Below the pieces are notes generated by a model. The model saw only the letters and a program-made list of their open reading frames with translations. It searched no databases and was not told where the DNA came from. Of a stretch of 53,853 nt of DNA, positions 45,059 through 53,399 are shown in pieces. The DNA comes from an uncultured Puniceicoccaceae bacterium (GTDB lineage: Bacteria; Verrucomicrobiota; Verrucomicrobiia; Opitutales; Coraliomargaritaceae). The position numbers and the translations under genes were made by a program. Every line of letters starts with the position of its first letter. The stretch's first letter is position 1. The stretch is taken from contig CAJQOS010000014.1 in assembly GCA_905479975.1 (NCBI GenBank), positions 1-53,853 on the forward strand, given 5' to 3'.

Positions 45059-47026
45059 AGCGGTGGTGGTTTCGGCTGCGGTGGTCGGTGCGGGTGCGGG
45101 AACGGGAGCGATCGGTTGTTGCTGGGGGATCGGTTGGTTCGAGGCTTCCGGTGGCGGTTGCATGTCGTCTGTCAATGCGTGGAGCGCGTCGATGGTGATT
45201 TGCGGGATTTCAAAGATGACATTGTGCAGCTCGGATGCGCCGATTTGGACGCTGCCAGAGAAGCGCTCGGTGAATACGTAGCTGCGTGTGTCGACGCGAT
45301 CTGTCTCGTCGCCGGGGAGTAGGATCTCCGCGCTCAGGCGATAGGCCCATGGGCGTGATGTTTCGCTGTCGAGTTGATAGGCCTCCTTGTATCCATCTTC
45401 CAAATACGTTTCTACTTTGAACTGACGAATCGTGTCCAATAGTGTAAGGGTCGCTTCGCGCTCAGCTTCTGGAAGATCCTTTAGCGTGTTGAGCCAGAGG
45501 ACATCGTCTTCGCCTTTTGTGTAAGTGAAGATGGCTTCGCCGGTGGATAAGTTGTCGAGTTGGATGCTTTTGATCTTAGCGGCTTTGGGGAGCGTCTCAA
45601 GTGTGCGCTTGCGGTAGTAGGCGGCGTTGAGTGGAATCGTCTGGAGTGTGGAGCGGCGGTCCACGGTGTAGATGTATTCGGCGGTATCAATGCGTGCGTA
45701 GAGCTTTTCGTTGTCACTCTCCGGGTGCGCGAGTAGGAGGGTGGTTTCTTGGTCGCCGAGCGAGAGTTTGATGCTGCGGCGTGGAGTGTTGAAGCCGAGG
45801 CGATCGAGATCTGTTGGTGTGGGCGCGTTCACCTCGAAGTTAATGGCGCGTAGGTTTTTGATGTCGTTGATGAGCTTAGCAATGACGTCGGGGTCGGCGT
45901 GGCGTGGTTGAATGTCGGTGTCGGCCGTGCTTTCGATAACTTGCCAGCTGTTGCCAGTTTCCAGCTTTTGCAGGCGGATTTGTAGCTCGCCTTCTGAAAG
46001 GTTGATCGAGGTGAGCGCTTCGGGATCAAAGCTCATGAAGCTGCGCTCGCGCAGTGCTTCCTCTGCTTCGCGTAGTTTGTCGAACGGTTCGGCGGCGACG
46101 GTGAAGACGGTGGGGTTGTCTTCGATCCGTGCAAAGTAGGTGGGAATCGCGTCGTCTTTGGTGGTTGGCACTTTATTACCGATGAGGAGTGTCTGGCGGC
46201 GTTTGTTGCCGTGCAAGGTCACGCGCATGGCGGGGTTTTCCAAGCCTTGCAGGATCGGGTCGCTGGTTTCCTGCTCTTTGAATTCGACGACTTTGGCGGC
46301 TGTCAGGGTGTTGATGGTGTTGGCGACTTGCGTGGCATCGGCCTCGGCCGTGAGGGGGGCTTCGAAGATCCAGCCGGTGCTGGTGCGTGCGACGCGGACG
46401 CGGAAGTCATTGTCACCGGCAGATTCCGGGGTGTTGATTTGTAGGCTGAGTGCGTCGATTTCGAAAACAGGGATGTTGAAGATCTCCCGGTTGCGCAGTT
46501 CGCTCAGATCGACGAGCAGGCTTTCGATGACTTGGCTGTTGACGACAAAGACGTCTTTCTTGTTGGGCCCCAGTAGGTAGCAGTTCTTACCGATCTCGGT
46601 GGCAGTGCCGACGCTTAGTTCGATGGAATCATCTTTGTGCGAAATGGTGAGTGTGAGCCAGGGATCATCGAGTCCATAGTCGGCCAGTGTTTGACCGGTC
46701 TGTTCGATTTCGGCGATTGAGAAAGAGGCTTCCTCTTCGAGGAATTGGAGCTGGTTGAGTATGCGGTTGACCGCAAAGTAGTTTGCGGACCACTGCATCG
46801 GATCGGTGAGATTCCACGAAGAACCGTCGCTTTCGAGGATGCGTGGTGCATCGAGTGACTTGCCGTTGATCTCGATACGGTCGGCTTCGATGACTTCGCG
46901 CCCGATCATTCCGGAGAGGCCTCCGGTTTTGGTGTCGGCTTGCTCTGCCTTTTTATTGAGCGATAGAATCAGCCCAAAGGTGATGACGTTGAGTGCGAGT
47001 AGGAATACTGTGAATTTGAATCGCAT
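45053..47026 (-). CDS. DUF4340-domain periplasmic protein
   Basis: A 657-residue protein with an N-terminal membrane helix (MRFKFTVFLLALNVITFGLIL) and three or four similar modules of about 150 residues: each has a W-x-(I/L) strand, L...RA/NFE, the Y-G-L/LGF turn, I-x-x-x-x-x-x-L-L-I-G and (Y/F)-x-R-(I/L) with V-x-x-V. This pattern is DUF4340, almost always found beside GldG-like ABC genes. The C-terminus is a proline/alanine/glutamine-rich tail (about 625-657). Function unknown, perhaps a periplasmic beta-rich adaptor of the ABC complex. It begins 5 bp after the GldG-like gene. Confidence 0.85.
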   Translation of the reverse strand: MRFKFTVFLLALNVITFGLILSLNKKAEQADTKTGGLSGMIGREVIEADRIEINGKSLDAPRILESDGSSWNLTDPMQWSANYFAVNRILNQLQFLEEEASFSIAEIEQTGQTLADYGLDDPWLTLTISHKDDSIELSVGTATEIGKNCYLLGPNKKDVFVVNSQVIESLLVDLSELRNREIFNIPVFEIDALSLQINTPESAGDNDFRVRVARTSTGWIFEAPLTAEADATQVANTINTLTAAKVVEFKEQETSDPILQGLENPAMRVTLHGNKRRQTLLIGNKVPTTKDDAIPTYFARIEDNPTVFTVAAEPFDKLREAEEALRERSFMSFDPEALTSINLSEGELQIRLQKLETGNSWQVIESTADTDIQPRHADPDVIAKLINDIKNLRAINFEVNAPTPTDLDRLGFNTPRRSIKLSLGDQETTLLLAHPESDNEKLYARIDTAEYIYTVDRRSTLQTIPLNAAYYRKRTLETLPKAAKIKSIQLDNLSTGEAIFTYTKGEDDVLWLNTLKDLPEAEREATLTLLDTIRQFKVETYLEDGYKEAYQLDSETSRPWAYRLSAEILLPGDETDRVDTRSYVFTERFSGSVQIGASELHNVIFEIPQITIDALHALTDDMQPPPEASNQPIPQQQPIAPVPAPAPTTAAETTTAP

Positions 47027-47031
47027 TGGTA

Positions 47032-48513
47032 TTAGTTGCGTCGAATGAGAAATACGAAGAGTCCGAGCACTGCGGCGATTGCTGGAATGCCGGCAAAGTA
47101 AGTGAGCATACGTTGTAGGTCGCTCTCGCTCATTACGATTTGGTGGCTTTCGAGTTGGCGTGTCGGGATGTTGAGTAGGCTGGTGCGGTCGAGTGCCCAG
47201 TTTATGGAATTGATGAGTAGGGTGTGGTTGCCAAAGGCGCGCAGGCGATTATTGGCGATGAAGTCGGAGTTGCCGAAGACGACCATGCGTCCACCTGGAA
47301 TCGTGATGCCGAGTTCGGTGCCGGAGCTACGAGAGGATACGGTGGCGATACTGATGGGGCCTTTCTGGTCGCGCTTCTCATCGAAGATCGGCGGGTTTTG
47401 CGTGCGGTAGTCGCGCTCGGCCCAGCTGTTCTCAGAGGTGCCGATGAGTTGATGCACTTGCAGGCGACTGTCATTGGCCGATGCGGGATCGGTGCGCACT
47501 GAGCGCGGGCTGCCGAACAGAGCGGTGATTTGATAATCAATCAGTAGCTTGGTAATTGGATGTTCGGCGAAGCGACGTATGATTAAGTCGCCGCCTTGGG
47601 CGCGGAAGTCTGTGCTAGTGTCGATCACTAAGGTGTCTTCGGTGAGCACGCCCCAGTCGAAGAATAGCTCCTTCATTCCATGACGACGGCCCGGATCGAT
47701 CAAGGCGATCATGCGTCCGTTACGGTCGCTCATGTAGCGGCGCAGCTTTTCGACTTCTTCCGGCAGCAGGCTGGCTTGAGGGGAGGGCACGATGATGAGC
47801 GAGGCATCTTCGGGCACATTCTCATCAATGGCGAGGTCGAGTGTGCCGAGCTCGAAGCTGCGCTCGCGTAGAAAGCTTTCGAGCTGCGAGAGGCCGCGCA
47901 GCGCATCGACATCGTCGAGGCGCATCTCGCCATGGCCGACGAGGAAGTAGATCTTCTGTGGCTTCTTGGTGGATACGTCGAGGATAGCGGAGGTGAAGAC
48001 TTGCTCGCCACGGAACCCGCGGGTCTTGCCATCGTCATACTCGTAGAGGCCGACCTGACTGATCTCTCGCACTTTATCGCCGGATGCGATGATGATGGCG
48101 TTTTCCTTAGTCAGATTATAATTCGTCGCGAGTTCTTGTGCGCGTTTACGCTGACGGTAGATGTCGACAAATTCGACGGAGATGTAGGGCTTGCCGTCGC
48201 GCATCCCCGCAAATTCGTATTCGCGCAGAAGTTTGTTGAGGTCTTCGCGTATGATATCGAGCGCGTCTTCATCGCTCTCTTTCGGGATCGTGACGATGAT
48301 CTCGACCGGCTCTTTGAGTTGGCGGATGTAGGCCTTCGACTCGGGCGCGAGTGTGTAAGCGCCGGACTTCGTTAGATCGATACGTTTAAAGTAATTCGCC
48401 GAGATGAAATTCAAGGCGATGATGAGGCTCAGGCTCAGGACAATCTGCACCAGCCGGTTGGCGGTGCGGAAGCGTCGAGCAAAGCGGAATTCGTTAAAGC
48501 GGCTTGGTTTCAT
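47032..48513 (-). CDS. GldG-like ABC-associated protein
   Basis: A 493-residue auxiliary subunit of a GldA/GldF/GldG-type ABC transporter. Membrane helices near both ends (about 20-43 and 468-490) bracket a large periplasmic part with an IFT52/GldG-type alpha/beta domain (VEIIVTIPKESDEDALDIIREDLNKLLREYEFA; IYFLVGHGEMRLDD; LIIVPSPQASLLPEEVEKLRRYMSDRNGRMIALIDPG). In gliding Bacteroidetes GldA/F/G are linked to motility or lipoprotein handling; outside them the cargo is unknown. Its start overlaps the permease stop by one base (TGATG). Confidence 0.87.
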   Translation of the reverse strand: MKPSRFNEFRFARRFRTANRLVQIVLSLSLIIALNFISANYFKRIDLTKSGAYTLAPESKAYIRQLKEPVEIIVTIPKESDEDALDIIREDLNKLLREYEFAGMRDGKPYISVEFVDIYRQRKRAQELATNYNLTKENAIIIASGDKVREISQVGLYEYDDGKTRGFRGEQVFTSAILDVSTKKPQKIYFLVGHGEMRLDDVDALRGLSQLESFLRERSFELGTLDLAIDENVPEDASLIIVPSPQASLLPEEVEKLRRYMSDRNGRMIALIDPGRRHGMKELFFDWGVLTEDTLVIDTSTDFRAQGGDLIIRRFAEHPITKLLIDYQITALFGSPRSVRTDPASANDSRLQVHQLIGTSENSWAERDYRTQNPPIFDEKRDQKGPISIATVSSRSSGTELGITIPGGRMVVFGNSDFIANNRLRAFGNHTLLINSINWALDRTSLLNIPTRQLESHQIVMSESDLQRMLTYFAGIPAIAAVLGLFVFLIRRN

Positions 48514-49277
48514 CAGGCTTTCGCTTCGATCACAAGGGTGGACAATCCCAGCAGGAGAACCCCTGTGCTGGTGTAGTAAAAGAAAGGACGTGTATCAATC
48601 ACGCCACGAGAGAAGTCGTCCAAATGCTGAAAAATCTGCAAGTAGTTGACTAGTTCGCTCGCCCAGAATGAGAGTTCTGCGCCGTTTTGAGCGATGTTGC
48701 CGAGTTGTTGGCCACCGATGATGGCGACGAACAAGGTGGTAAAGCTGAGCATGCCGGCCACGAGTTGGCTGCGGGTGATGCTACTGGCGAAGATCCCGAT
48801 CGAGACGAACAGGATGCCGCTGAGTGCCAGAAAGGTGAAGCCGCCGATGATCGGAGCCGGTTCTAGGAGGCTGCCGCTGAGCGCTGCGCTGGGGAAGAAC
48901 TTCGCGGCAATGAACGGGAAGCCGAGCGTAGAGAGCCACAGCAGCATGTAGAAGATGTATGCGCCAGAGAATTTACTGAGGATGACAGCCACGCGGGAGG
49001 TGGGGGTCGTCATCAAAGTATCCAGGGTGCCGGTGCTGCGCTCGCCGGCGATACTGCGCATGGTGAGGAGTGGCACCACGAAGAATACCGGAATCCAGAA
49101 GATCTTCAGGAATTGCACGATTGGCAGGCTTTCCTCGGGTGTATTGACCATACCGCGGAGGATGGCCCAATAGAGGAAGCCCATCAGGCTTAGAAACAGA
49201 ACCGCCGCGATGTAGGTCGGCGGGCTGATCAGCAGCATTCGAAGCTCGTGTTTGAGCAGGATGAAGAAGTTACGCAT
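48513..49277 (-). CDS. ABC-2 type permease (GldF-like)
   Basis: A 254-residue inner-membrane permease with six predicted helices (about 22-42, 52-70, 102-126, 145-170, 176-200, 228-250). ITFSPP-type N-terminal loop, AGERSTGTLDTLMTTPTSRVAVILSKF is the conserved cytoplasmic helix of ABC-2 permeases that contacts the ATPase. It is followed by the GldG-like gene with a TGATG overlap and preceded by the ATPase gene with an 18-bp gap, forming one transporter. Confidence 0.9.
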   Translation of the reverse strand: MRNFFILLKHELRMLLISPPTYIAAVLFLSLMGFLYWAILRGMVNTPEESLPIVQFLKIFWIPVFFVVPLLTMRSIAGERSTGTLDTLMTTPTSRVAVILSKFSGAYIFYMLLWLSTLGFPFIAAKFFPSAALSGSLLEPAPIIGGFTFLALSGILFVSIGIFASSITRSQLVAGMLSFTTLFVAIIGGQQLGNIAQNGAELSFWASELVNYLQIFQHLDDFSRGVIDTRPFFYYTSTGVLLLGLSTLVIEAKA

Positions 49278-49295
49278 GGGTAAATGACTAAATGC

Positions 49296-50306
49296 TTAGG
49301 ATTGAGCGGCGGCTGCGGGCTTTGTTTTCGGGGAGTCGATGGTTTCTTCCCATGAACGTTTGGTTGCGGCGAGGAAGATCTCTTCTAGGTTCGGCACACG
49401 TGACGCGAGGCTGCGTAGCGTGCAGTCCGGCGAGTCGCTGAGTGCTGCAATGAGTTGTGCCCCGAGCTCGCCGTTGCCCTCGGCGCGGAGCGTCAGCTTC
49501 AGGATGTGGTCCTCGCTTTCTTCTTTGTCCAAAATCTCGACTTCGAGCCCCTTCGCTTTAAATAGTTCAGCGACCCGCGCTTCGCAGCCTTTCACTTCGA
49601 GCTCGAAACGATTGCCCGGCAGAAACTCCTCGCGCAGACTGTCGCTGGTGCCGCTCGCGACGACGCGGCCACGGTTAATAATGATCACACGGTCGCAGGA
49701 GCGCTCGATTTCCGGCAGAATGTGGCTGGAGAGCACCACCGTTAAGCGCCCGCGCAGATTATTGATCAGTTTGCGGATGCCTTGGATCTGGTGCGGGTCG
49801 AGGCCGATGGTCGGCTCGTCCATGATGATGACCTCTGGATTGCCCAGCAGTGCGTCGGCGATGCCCACACGCTGGCGGAAGCCTTTTGAAAGAGTGCCAA
49901 TGATTTTACGGCGCGCGGTGCGAGCCAGGTCGCAGGTTTCCATCACGTCTTGCACGGTCTCGCGCAGCTTTCGCCTAGGGACGCCTTTGAGGCGGGCGCG
50001 AAAACGCAGATACTCGACCACCCGCATGTCATCGGGCAGGGGATTGTTTTCCGGCATGTAGCCGATGCGCTGCTTGACCTCGTATGGATTGTGCGCGACA
50101 GCGACGCCGCCGACCCATGCCGAGCCGGATGTGGCGGGCATGATGCCGGATAAAATACGCATCGTCGTGCTCTTGCCCGCGCCGTTGGGGCCGAGGAAGC
50201 CGACGATTTCGCCGTGATTGACGGTGAAGCTTACGTTCTGAATCGCAGTAAGTGACCCGAACTGGCGGGTTAGATTTTCAACGCGTATACTGGGGATGGT
50301 CTCCAT
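49296..50306 (-). CDS. ABC transporter ATPase (GldA-like)
   Basis: A 336-residue ATPase: Walker A GPNGAGKST (about 39-47), signature LSKGFRQRVG, Walker B VIIMDEPTIGLDP, and H-loop LSSHILPE. Beyond about residue 220 the C-terminal ligand domain is of the type in drug and gliding ABC-2 exporters. It lies first in the five-gene unit (ATPase, permease, GldG, DUF4340, AsmA-like), so it gives the energy for the complex. No clear promoter box was picked. Start ATG 50306. Confidence 0.93.
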   Translation of the reverse strand: METIPSIRVENLTRQFGSLTAIQNVSFTVNHGEIVGFLGPNGAGKSTTMRILSGIMPATSGSAWVGGVAVAHNPYEVKQRIGYMPENNPLPDDMRVVEYLRFRARLKGVPRRKLRETVQDVMETCDLARTARRKIIGTLSKGFRQRVGIADALLGNPEVIIMDEPTIGLDPHQIQGIRKLINNLRGRLTVVLSSHILPEIERSCDRVIIINRGRVVASGTSDSLREEFLPGNRFELEVKGCEARVAELFKAKGLEVEILDKEESEDHILKLTLRAEGNGELGAQLIAALSDSPDCTLRSLASRVPNLEEIFLAATKRSWEETIDSPKTKPAAAAQS

Positions 50307-50489
50307 GGATGCTGATATGTCGCTGCGGATTTGGGAAAGTTATTGGTGTGATTGATCAGGTTTGAACGAAAGTTACGGCGGCATCAAGGCTAGTGAGGGG
50401 CTATTTTCATCACAATACTATCGAATTCCCGCATGATCGCTCAGATTCTGCTTTCCAATGGTGTCTGTTTTAGTGACTTTGGTTCCCAC

Positions 50490-51653
50490 ATGATTACGAC
50501 GACAGAAGCTCTCGCAGATGCAGTGAAGGCCGCCCAAGCGGCTGGTGCAGTAGGAATTGACACAGAATTTGTTTGGGATCGCACCTATTATCCGACTCTC
50601 GGCCTAGTCCAGATCGGCTATCCCGACGGCCATTGCGAGCTGATTGATGCACCAGAGATCGAAGACTGGTCGCCCTTTGCCACGCTCATGGCTGACCCGA
50701 ATACGGTCAAAATCCTGCATGATGCTCAACAGGATCTGACGATTCTCAAGCGCGCCTGTGGTGCCTATCCGAAAAATATCTTCGATACGCAGCGCTCATC
50801 TGGCTTTGTCGGGATGTCCTCCACGATTTCCCTGAGTGAATTGCTCAAGACCCTGATGAAGGTGCGCTTGGATAAATCCGAGACGCGCTCGAACTGGATT
50901 GCCCGTCCGCTCACTGAGAAGCAGATGGAATACGCCGAAGACGATGTGCGCTACTCAACTCGTCTCATGGAGAAGATCATGGACAAGGCCGACGCGCTCG
51001 GCCGCAAGCAGTGGATCATCGACGAGATGAAGTATTACGAGAACGAAGATATTTACCAAGAATTCGACCCCGATACCGAGATGCCGCGTGTGCGGGGCAG
51101 TGGTTCGCTGACGAATCAGCAGCGCAATATCGTGCGCTCGCTAGGAGCCTGGCGCGAGGTCAAGGCCCGTCAGCGTAATTTGCCGCGTAATTTTGTCCTG
51201 TCCGACGATGCCATCATCACATTGATGAAACGCCCGCCAGAGTCTGCTGAGGCCATTCAGCCGAGCCGGGGACTGACTGAGCGCGCACTACAGCGCAATC
51301 GCGACAAAATCTGGGCAGCAATCGAACGAGGGATCGCCGGCGAGCTGCCGGAGCTTCCCAATGGTCGCCACAAAGGCCCTGCGCCAGACGACGGCTACGA
51401 ATCCCGCGTCGATCTGACGTTGGCGTTGATTAAAGGACTTTGTTTAGCCGCTCAAATCGATCCCCCACTGATCGGGAATCGAGCCGACGTCACCGCATTC
51501 GTCCTCGAAGCTGATGTCGCTGATTCGGAGCGCCACCGCATGCTGCGCACCTGGCGAGCGGATTTCATCGGCACACGATTATTGAGCGTGCTCAACGGCG
51601 AAGGCCGCATCGCAATCAACACCGAGACCAAGCTGCCCGAGTTGGTGGACTAG
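50490..51653 (+). CDS. rnd: Ribonuclease D
   Basis: DEDD-family 3'-5' exonuclease that trims tRNA and other small RNA. Exo I AGAVGIDTEFVWDRTYYPTLGLVQIG, Exo II ILHDAQQDLTILKR, Exo III YAEDDVRYSTRLM; an HRDC domain near LTNQQRNIVRSLGAWREVKARQRNLPRNFVLSDDAII and a second helical domain follow. I prefer ATG 50490 (MITTTEALADAVKAAQ), giving 387 residues, near E. coli RNase D (375); ATG 50433 would add 19 residues. Divergent from the ABC operon. Its stop codon abuts the heptamer array. Confidence 0.94.
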   Translation: MITTTEALADAVKAAQAAGAVGIDTEFVWDRTYYPTLGLVQIGYPDGHCELIDAPEIEDWSPFATLMADPNTVKILHDAQQDLTILKRACGAYPKNIFDTQRSSGFVGMSSTISLSELLKTLMKVRLDKSETRSNWIARPLTEKQMEYAEDDVRYSTRLMEKIMDKADALGRKQWIIDEMKYYENEDIYQEFDPDTEMPRVRGSGSLTNQQRNIVRSLGAWREVKARQRNLPRNFVLSDDAIITLMKRPPESAEAIQPSRGLTERALQRNRDKIWAAIERGIAGELPELPNGRHKGPAPDDGYESRVDLTLALIKGLCLAAQIDPPLIGNRADVTAFVLEADVADSERHRMLRTWRADFIGTRLLSVLNGEGRIAINTETKLPELVD

Positions 51654-51744
51654 CTGAGAGCTGAGAGCTGAGGGAGACCTGAGAGCTGACTGAGACCTGA
51701 GACCTGAGAGCTGAGAGCTGAGAGCTGAGGCCTGAGAGCTGAGG
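51653..51744. repeat. Heptanucleotide array ([G/C]CTGAGA) downstream of rnd
   Basis: About 12 units of GCTGAGA, CCTGAGA or GCTGAGG in tandem, with two register slips (around 51674-51677 and 51690). It starts at the last base of the rnd stop codon. The remaining part of the 301-bp spacer before the recombinase holds a hairpin at 51818-51846 and otherwise AT-richer sequence without a visible gene. Confidence 0.85.
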
Positions 51745-51817
51745 CACTTCTGCCACATTATTTGTAGCGGAATGGGGAACCCATTTCGATGCGTTTGAAT
51801 GGTTGCCATACCGGCGC

Positions 51818-51846
51818 AAAAAAACCTCTCGCTGACACGAAAGGTT
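51818..51846. terminator. Terminator-like hairpin between rnd and recombinase
   Basis: AAACCTCTCG - CTGACA - CGAAAGGTTT stem (one mismatch). On the minus strand it is followed by a T-run of seven; on the plus strand only a weak T-rich tail follows. It may stop rnd poorly and antisense reading from the right better. Confidence 0.55.
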
Positions 51847-51954
51847 TATTTCTTCAAAATGCGTCATTTCTGCTCGGATTTAACATGATGAAATGAACGA
51901 ATTATTATGTTATTTCCAGGTTGTTGGAGCGTTATTATATGCTATTGTTTATGA

Positions 51955-52614
51955 ATGATCGAAAAATTCATAGCCTACCAACGCGTCTCAACAAAATCTC
52001 AAGGTGATTCGGGCAATGGCCTGAATGCTCAGAAGCAACTCAACGAGGAATACACTCGTTCGGTCTCTGGTGAAATTATTGCGTCATTCACCGATGTTGA
52101 GAGTGGCAAGAAGGATGAACGTGCTAATTTGCTTCTAGCAATTGATGAAGTGAAGAAGGTGAGGGGTGTTCTTCTGGTTGCTAAGCTGGATCGCCTGTCT
52201 CGTCGGTGCTCGCTGCTCTTTATGTTGCGTGAGTCTGGGATTGATATCCGAGTTGCTGAGCGTCCAAGCATGTCGAAACTGGAATTCGGTATTCTGGCGA
52301 TTTTGGCAGAGCAAGAAAGAGAATTCATCTCAATTCGAACAAAGCAGGGGCTGGAGCAGGTCAAAAAGCGTGGCATTAAGCTTGGGAACCCTAAATGGCA
52401 GGAGTCAATCGGCAAGGCCATCGATTCGAACCGACAGAAGGCAGGGGATCATCGTGCCAAGATTATCGATGAGGTTGAGGTGCTTCGCCGTCATGGGCTG
52501 AAGACTCTCAAGGAATTGGCTAATGGCTTGAATTATCGTGGCATCACGACTCGAACTGGTGGCAAGTGGTATCCGATGACAGTAAAGCGCGTTTTGGACT
52601 CAAAGGCAGCGTGA
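51955..52614 (+). CDS. Small serine recombinase (resolvase/invertase family)
   Basis: A 219-residue site-specific recombinase. Catalytic domain about 1-135: YQRVSTKSQ with the nucleophile S12, LDRLSRR (78-84), EREFISIRTKQGL. The C-terminal 75 residues resemble the beginning of the Recombinase domain (LANGLNYRGITTRTGGKWYPMTVKRVLDS), a helix-turn-helix, but no long zinc or coiled-coil region follows. Size fits a resolvase or a small integrase. Preceded by AT-rich DNA and a repeat array, convergent with the protease gene. It could act on an att or res site outside the window; no inverted target was found here. Probably accessory. Confidence 0.88.
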   Translation: MIEKFIAYQRVSTKSQGDSGNGLNAQKQLNEEYTRSVSGEIIASFTDVESGKKDERANLLLAIDEVKKVRGVLLVAKLDRLSRRCSLLFMLRESGIDIRVAERPSMSKLEFGILAILAEQEREFISIRTKQGLEQVKKRGIKLGNPKWQESIGKAIDSNRQKAGDHRAKIIDEVEVLRRHGLKTLKELANGLNYRGITTRTGGKWYPMTVKRVLDSKAA

Positions 52615-52634
52615 GCACTTGTCGCTGCTATTTG

Positions 52635-53399
52635 CTACCAAAGTGGGATTCTTGATGAATCGATTTGGCCTGTGGATGTAATATAATCGGCATGTGTTGC
52701 GAATAAAATCCCACTACCTGTTTCCTCAGCTTCATAAACTACTCCCGCAAGGTCTAAACGATTCTCACGATAGACAAATGCAGGACAGCCGCTGATTCCG
52801 CCTAAAGAAATGTTTTCAGTAATGTCGTCTTCCGCATGGGAGATACTCTCTCGGACTTGATCTTGGTCTGCTAATGCGATGTGTCGGTCACTAATTGATA
52901 CAATTTCGTCTACAATATGAAGTGTCTGGAATTGCAGCTTATCCTTAGCGTTAATTGCTGTTTGAAAACTTCGAGGAAATCCAATCGCGACTAGAACTTC
53001 TCCGACTTTCGGCCGAGGGGGTGGCCATGAGTCAGTGGTGCAAAACTCTTTTGTTGAATTCTTCAGAATCTGCCCGTCCGCTAAGTCGAGGATCGCAACA
53101 TCTTGCTCCTTATTTATGCTAAGTAGCGGCAAATCGTTTATTTCGTGTATGCTTTGCCCAGTAGACATACAAATTACCGAAGCTGGATGTTTTTCGCGGT
53201 GATCTATGAATGTAGCCCAAACGTGCTCACAGGTTATTAAAATTTTTCTTGTGCCTGTATCAACAAGAGCACCCGAACCACTGCAGATGACATCAGAAGG
53301 TTTTGCCTTTCGTGATGGCAGTAAAAATAATGGCACAACGTGCGGTAGTAGCTTAGACGCTATCTTCTTGGATTTCTCTCTGTCTTCTTCAGTAGCCAT
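52635..53399 (-). CDS. Cytosolic trypsin-like serine protease
   Basis: A 254-residue single-domain protease of the trypsin fold. Catalytic triad can be placed: H59 in ILITCEHVW, D100 in EQDVAILDL, S203 in GISGCPAF; EVLVAIGFPRSF is the usual strand before the S1 pocket. There is no signal peptide, membrane helix, PDZ or second domain, so unlike HtrA it should be cytosolic. It ends 20 bp from the convergent recombinase. Single-domain trypsin-like proteins of this kind occur as effectors near defence and conflict genes, but no partner is visible before the window ends. Confidence 0.82.
   Translation of the reverse strand: MATEEDREKSKKIASKLLPHVVPLFLLPSRKAKPSDVICSGSGALVDTGTRKILITCEHVWATFIDHREKHPASVICMSTGQSIHEINDLPLLSINKEQDVAILDLADGQILKNSTKEFCTTDSWPPPRPKVGEVLVAIGFPRSFQTAINAKDKLQFQTLHIVDEIVSISDRHIALADQDQVRESISHAEDDITENISLGGISGCPAFVYRENRLDLAGVVYEAEETGSGILFATHADYITSTGQIDSSRIPLW

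Noticed and set aside
51653..51744. Possible CRISPR or VNTR coding array
   Set aside because: Units are 7 bp with no spacers, so it is not a CRISPR array; no open frame with a start supports a coding role.
51955..52614. Complete transposon or IS607-type element
   Set aside because: No second transposase gene, no terminal inverted repeats and no target duplication could be found around the recombinase.
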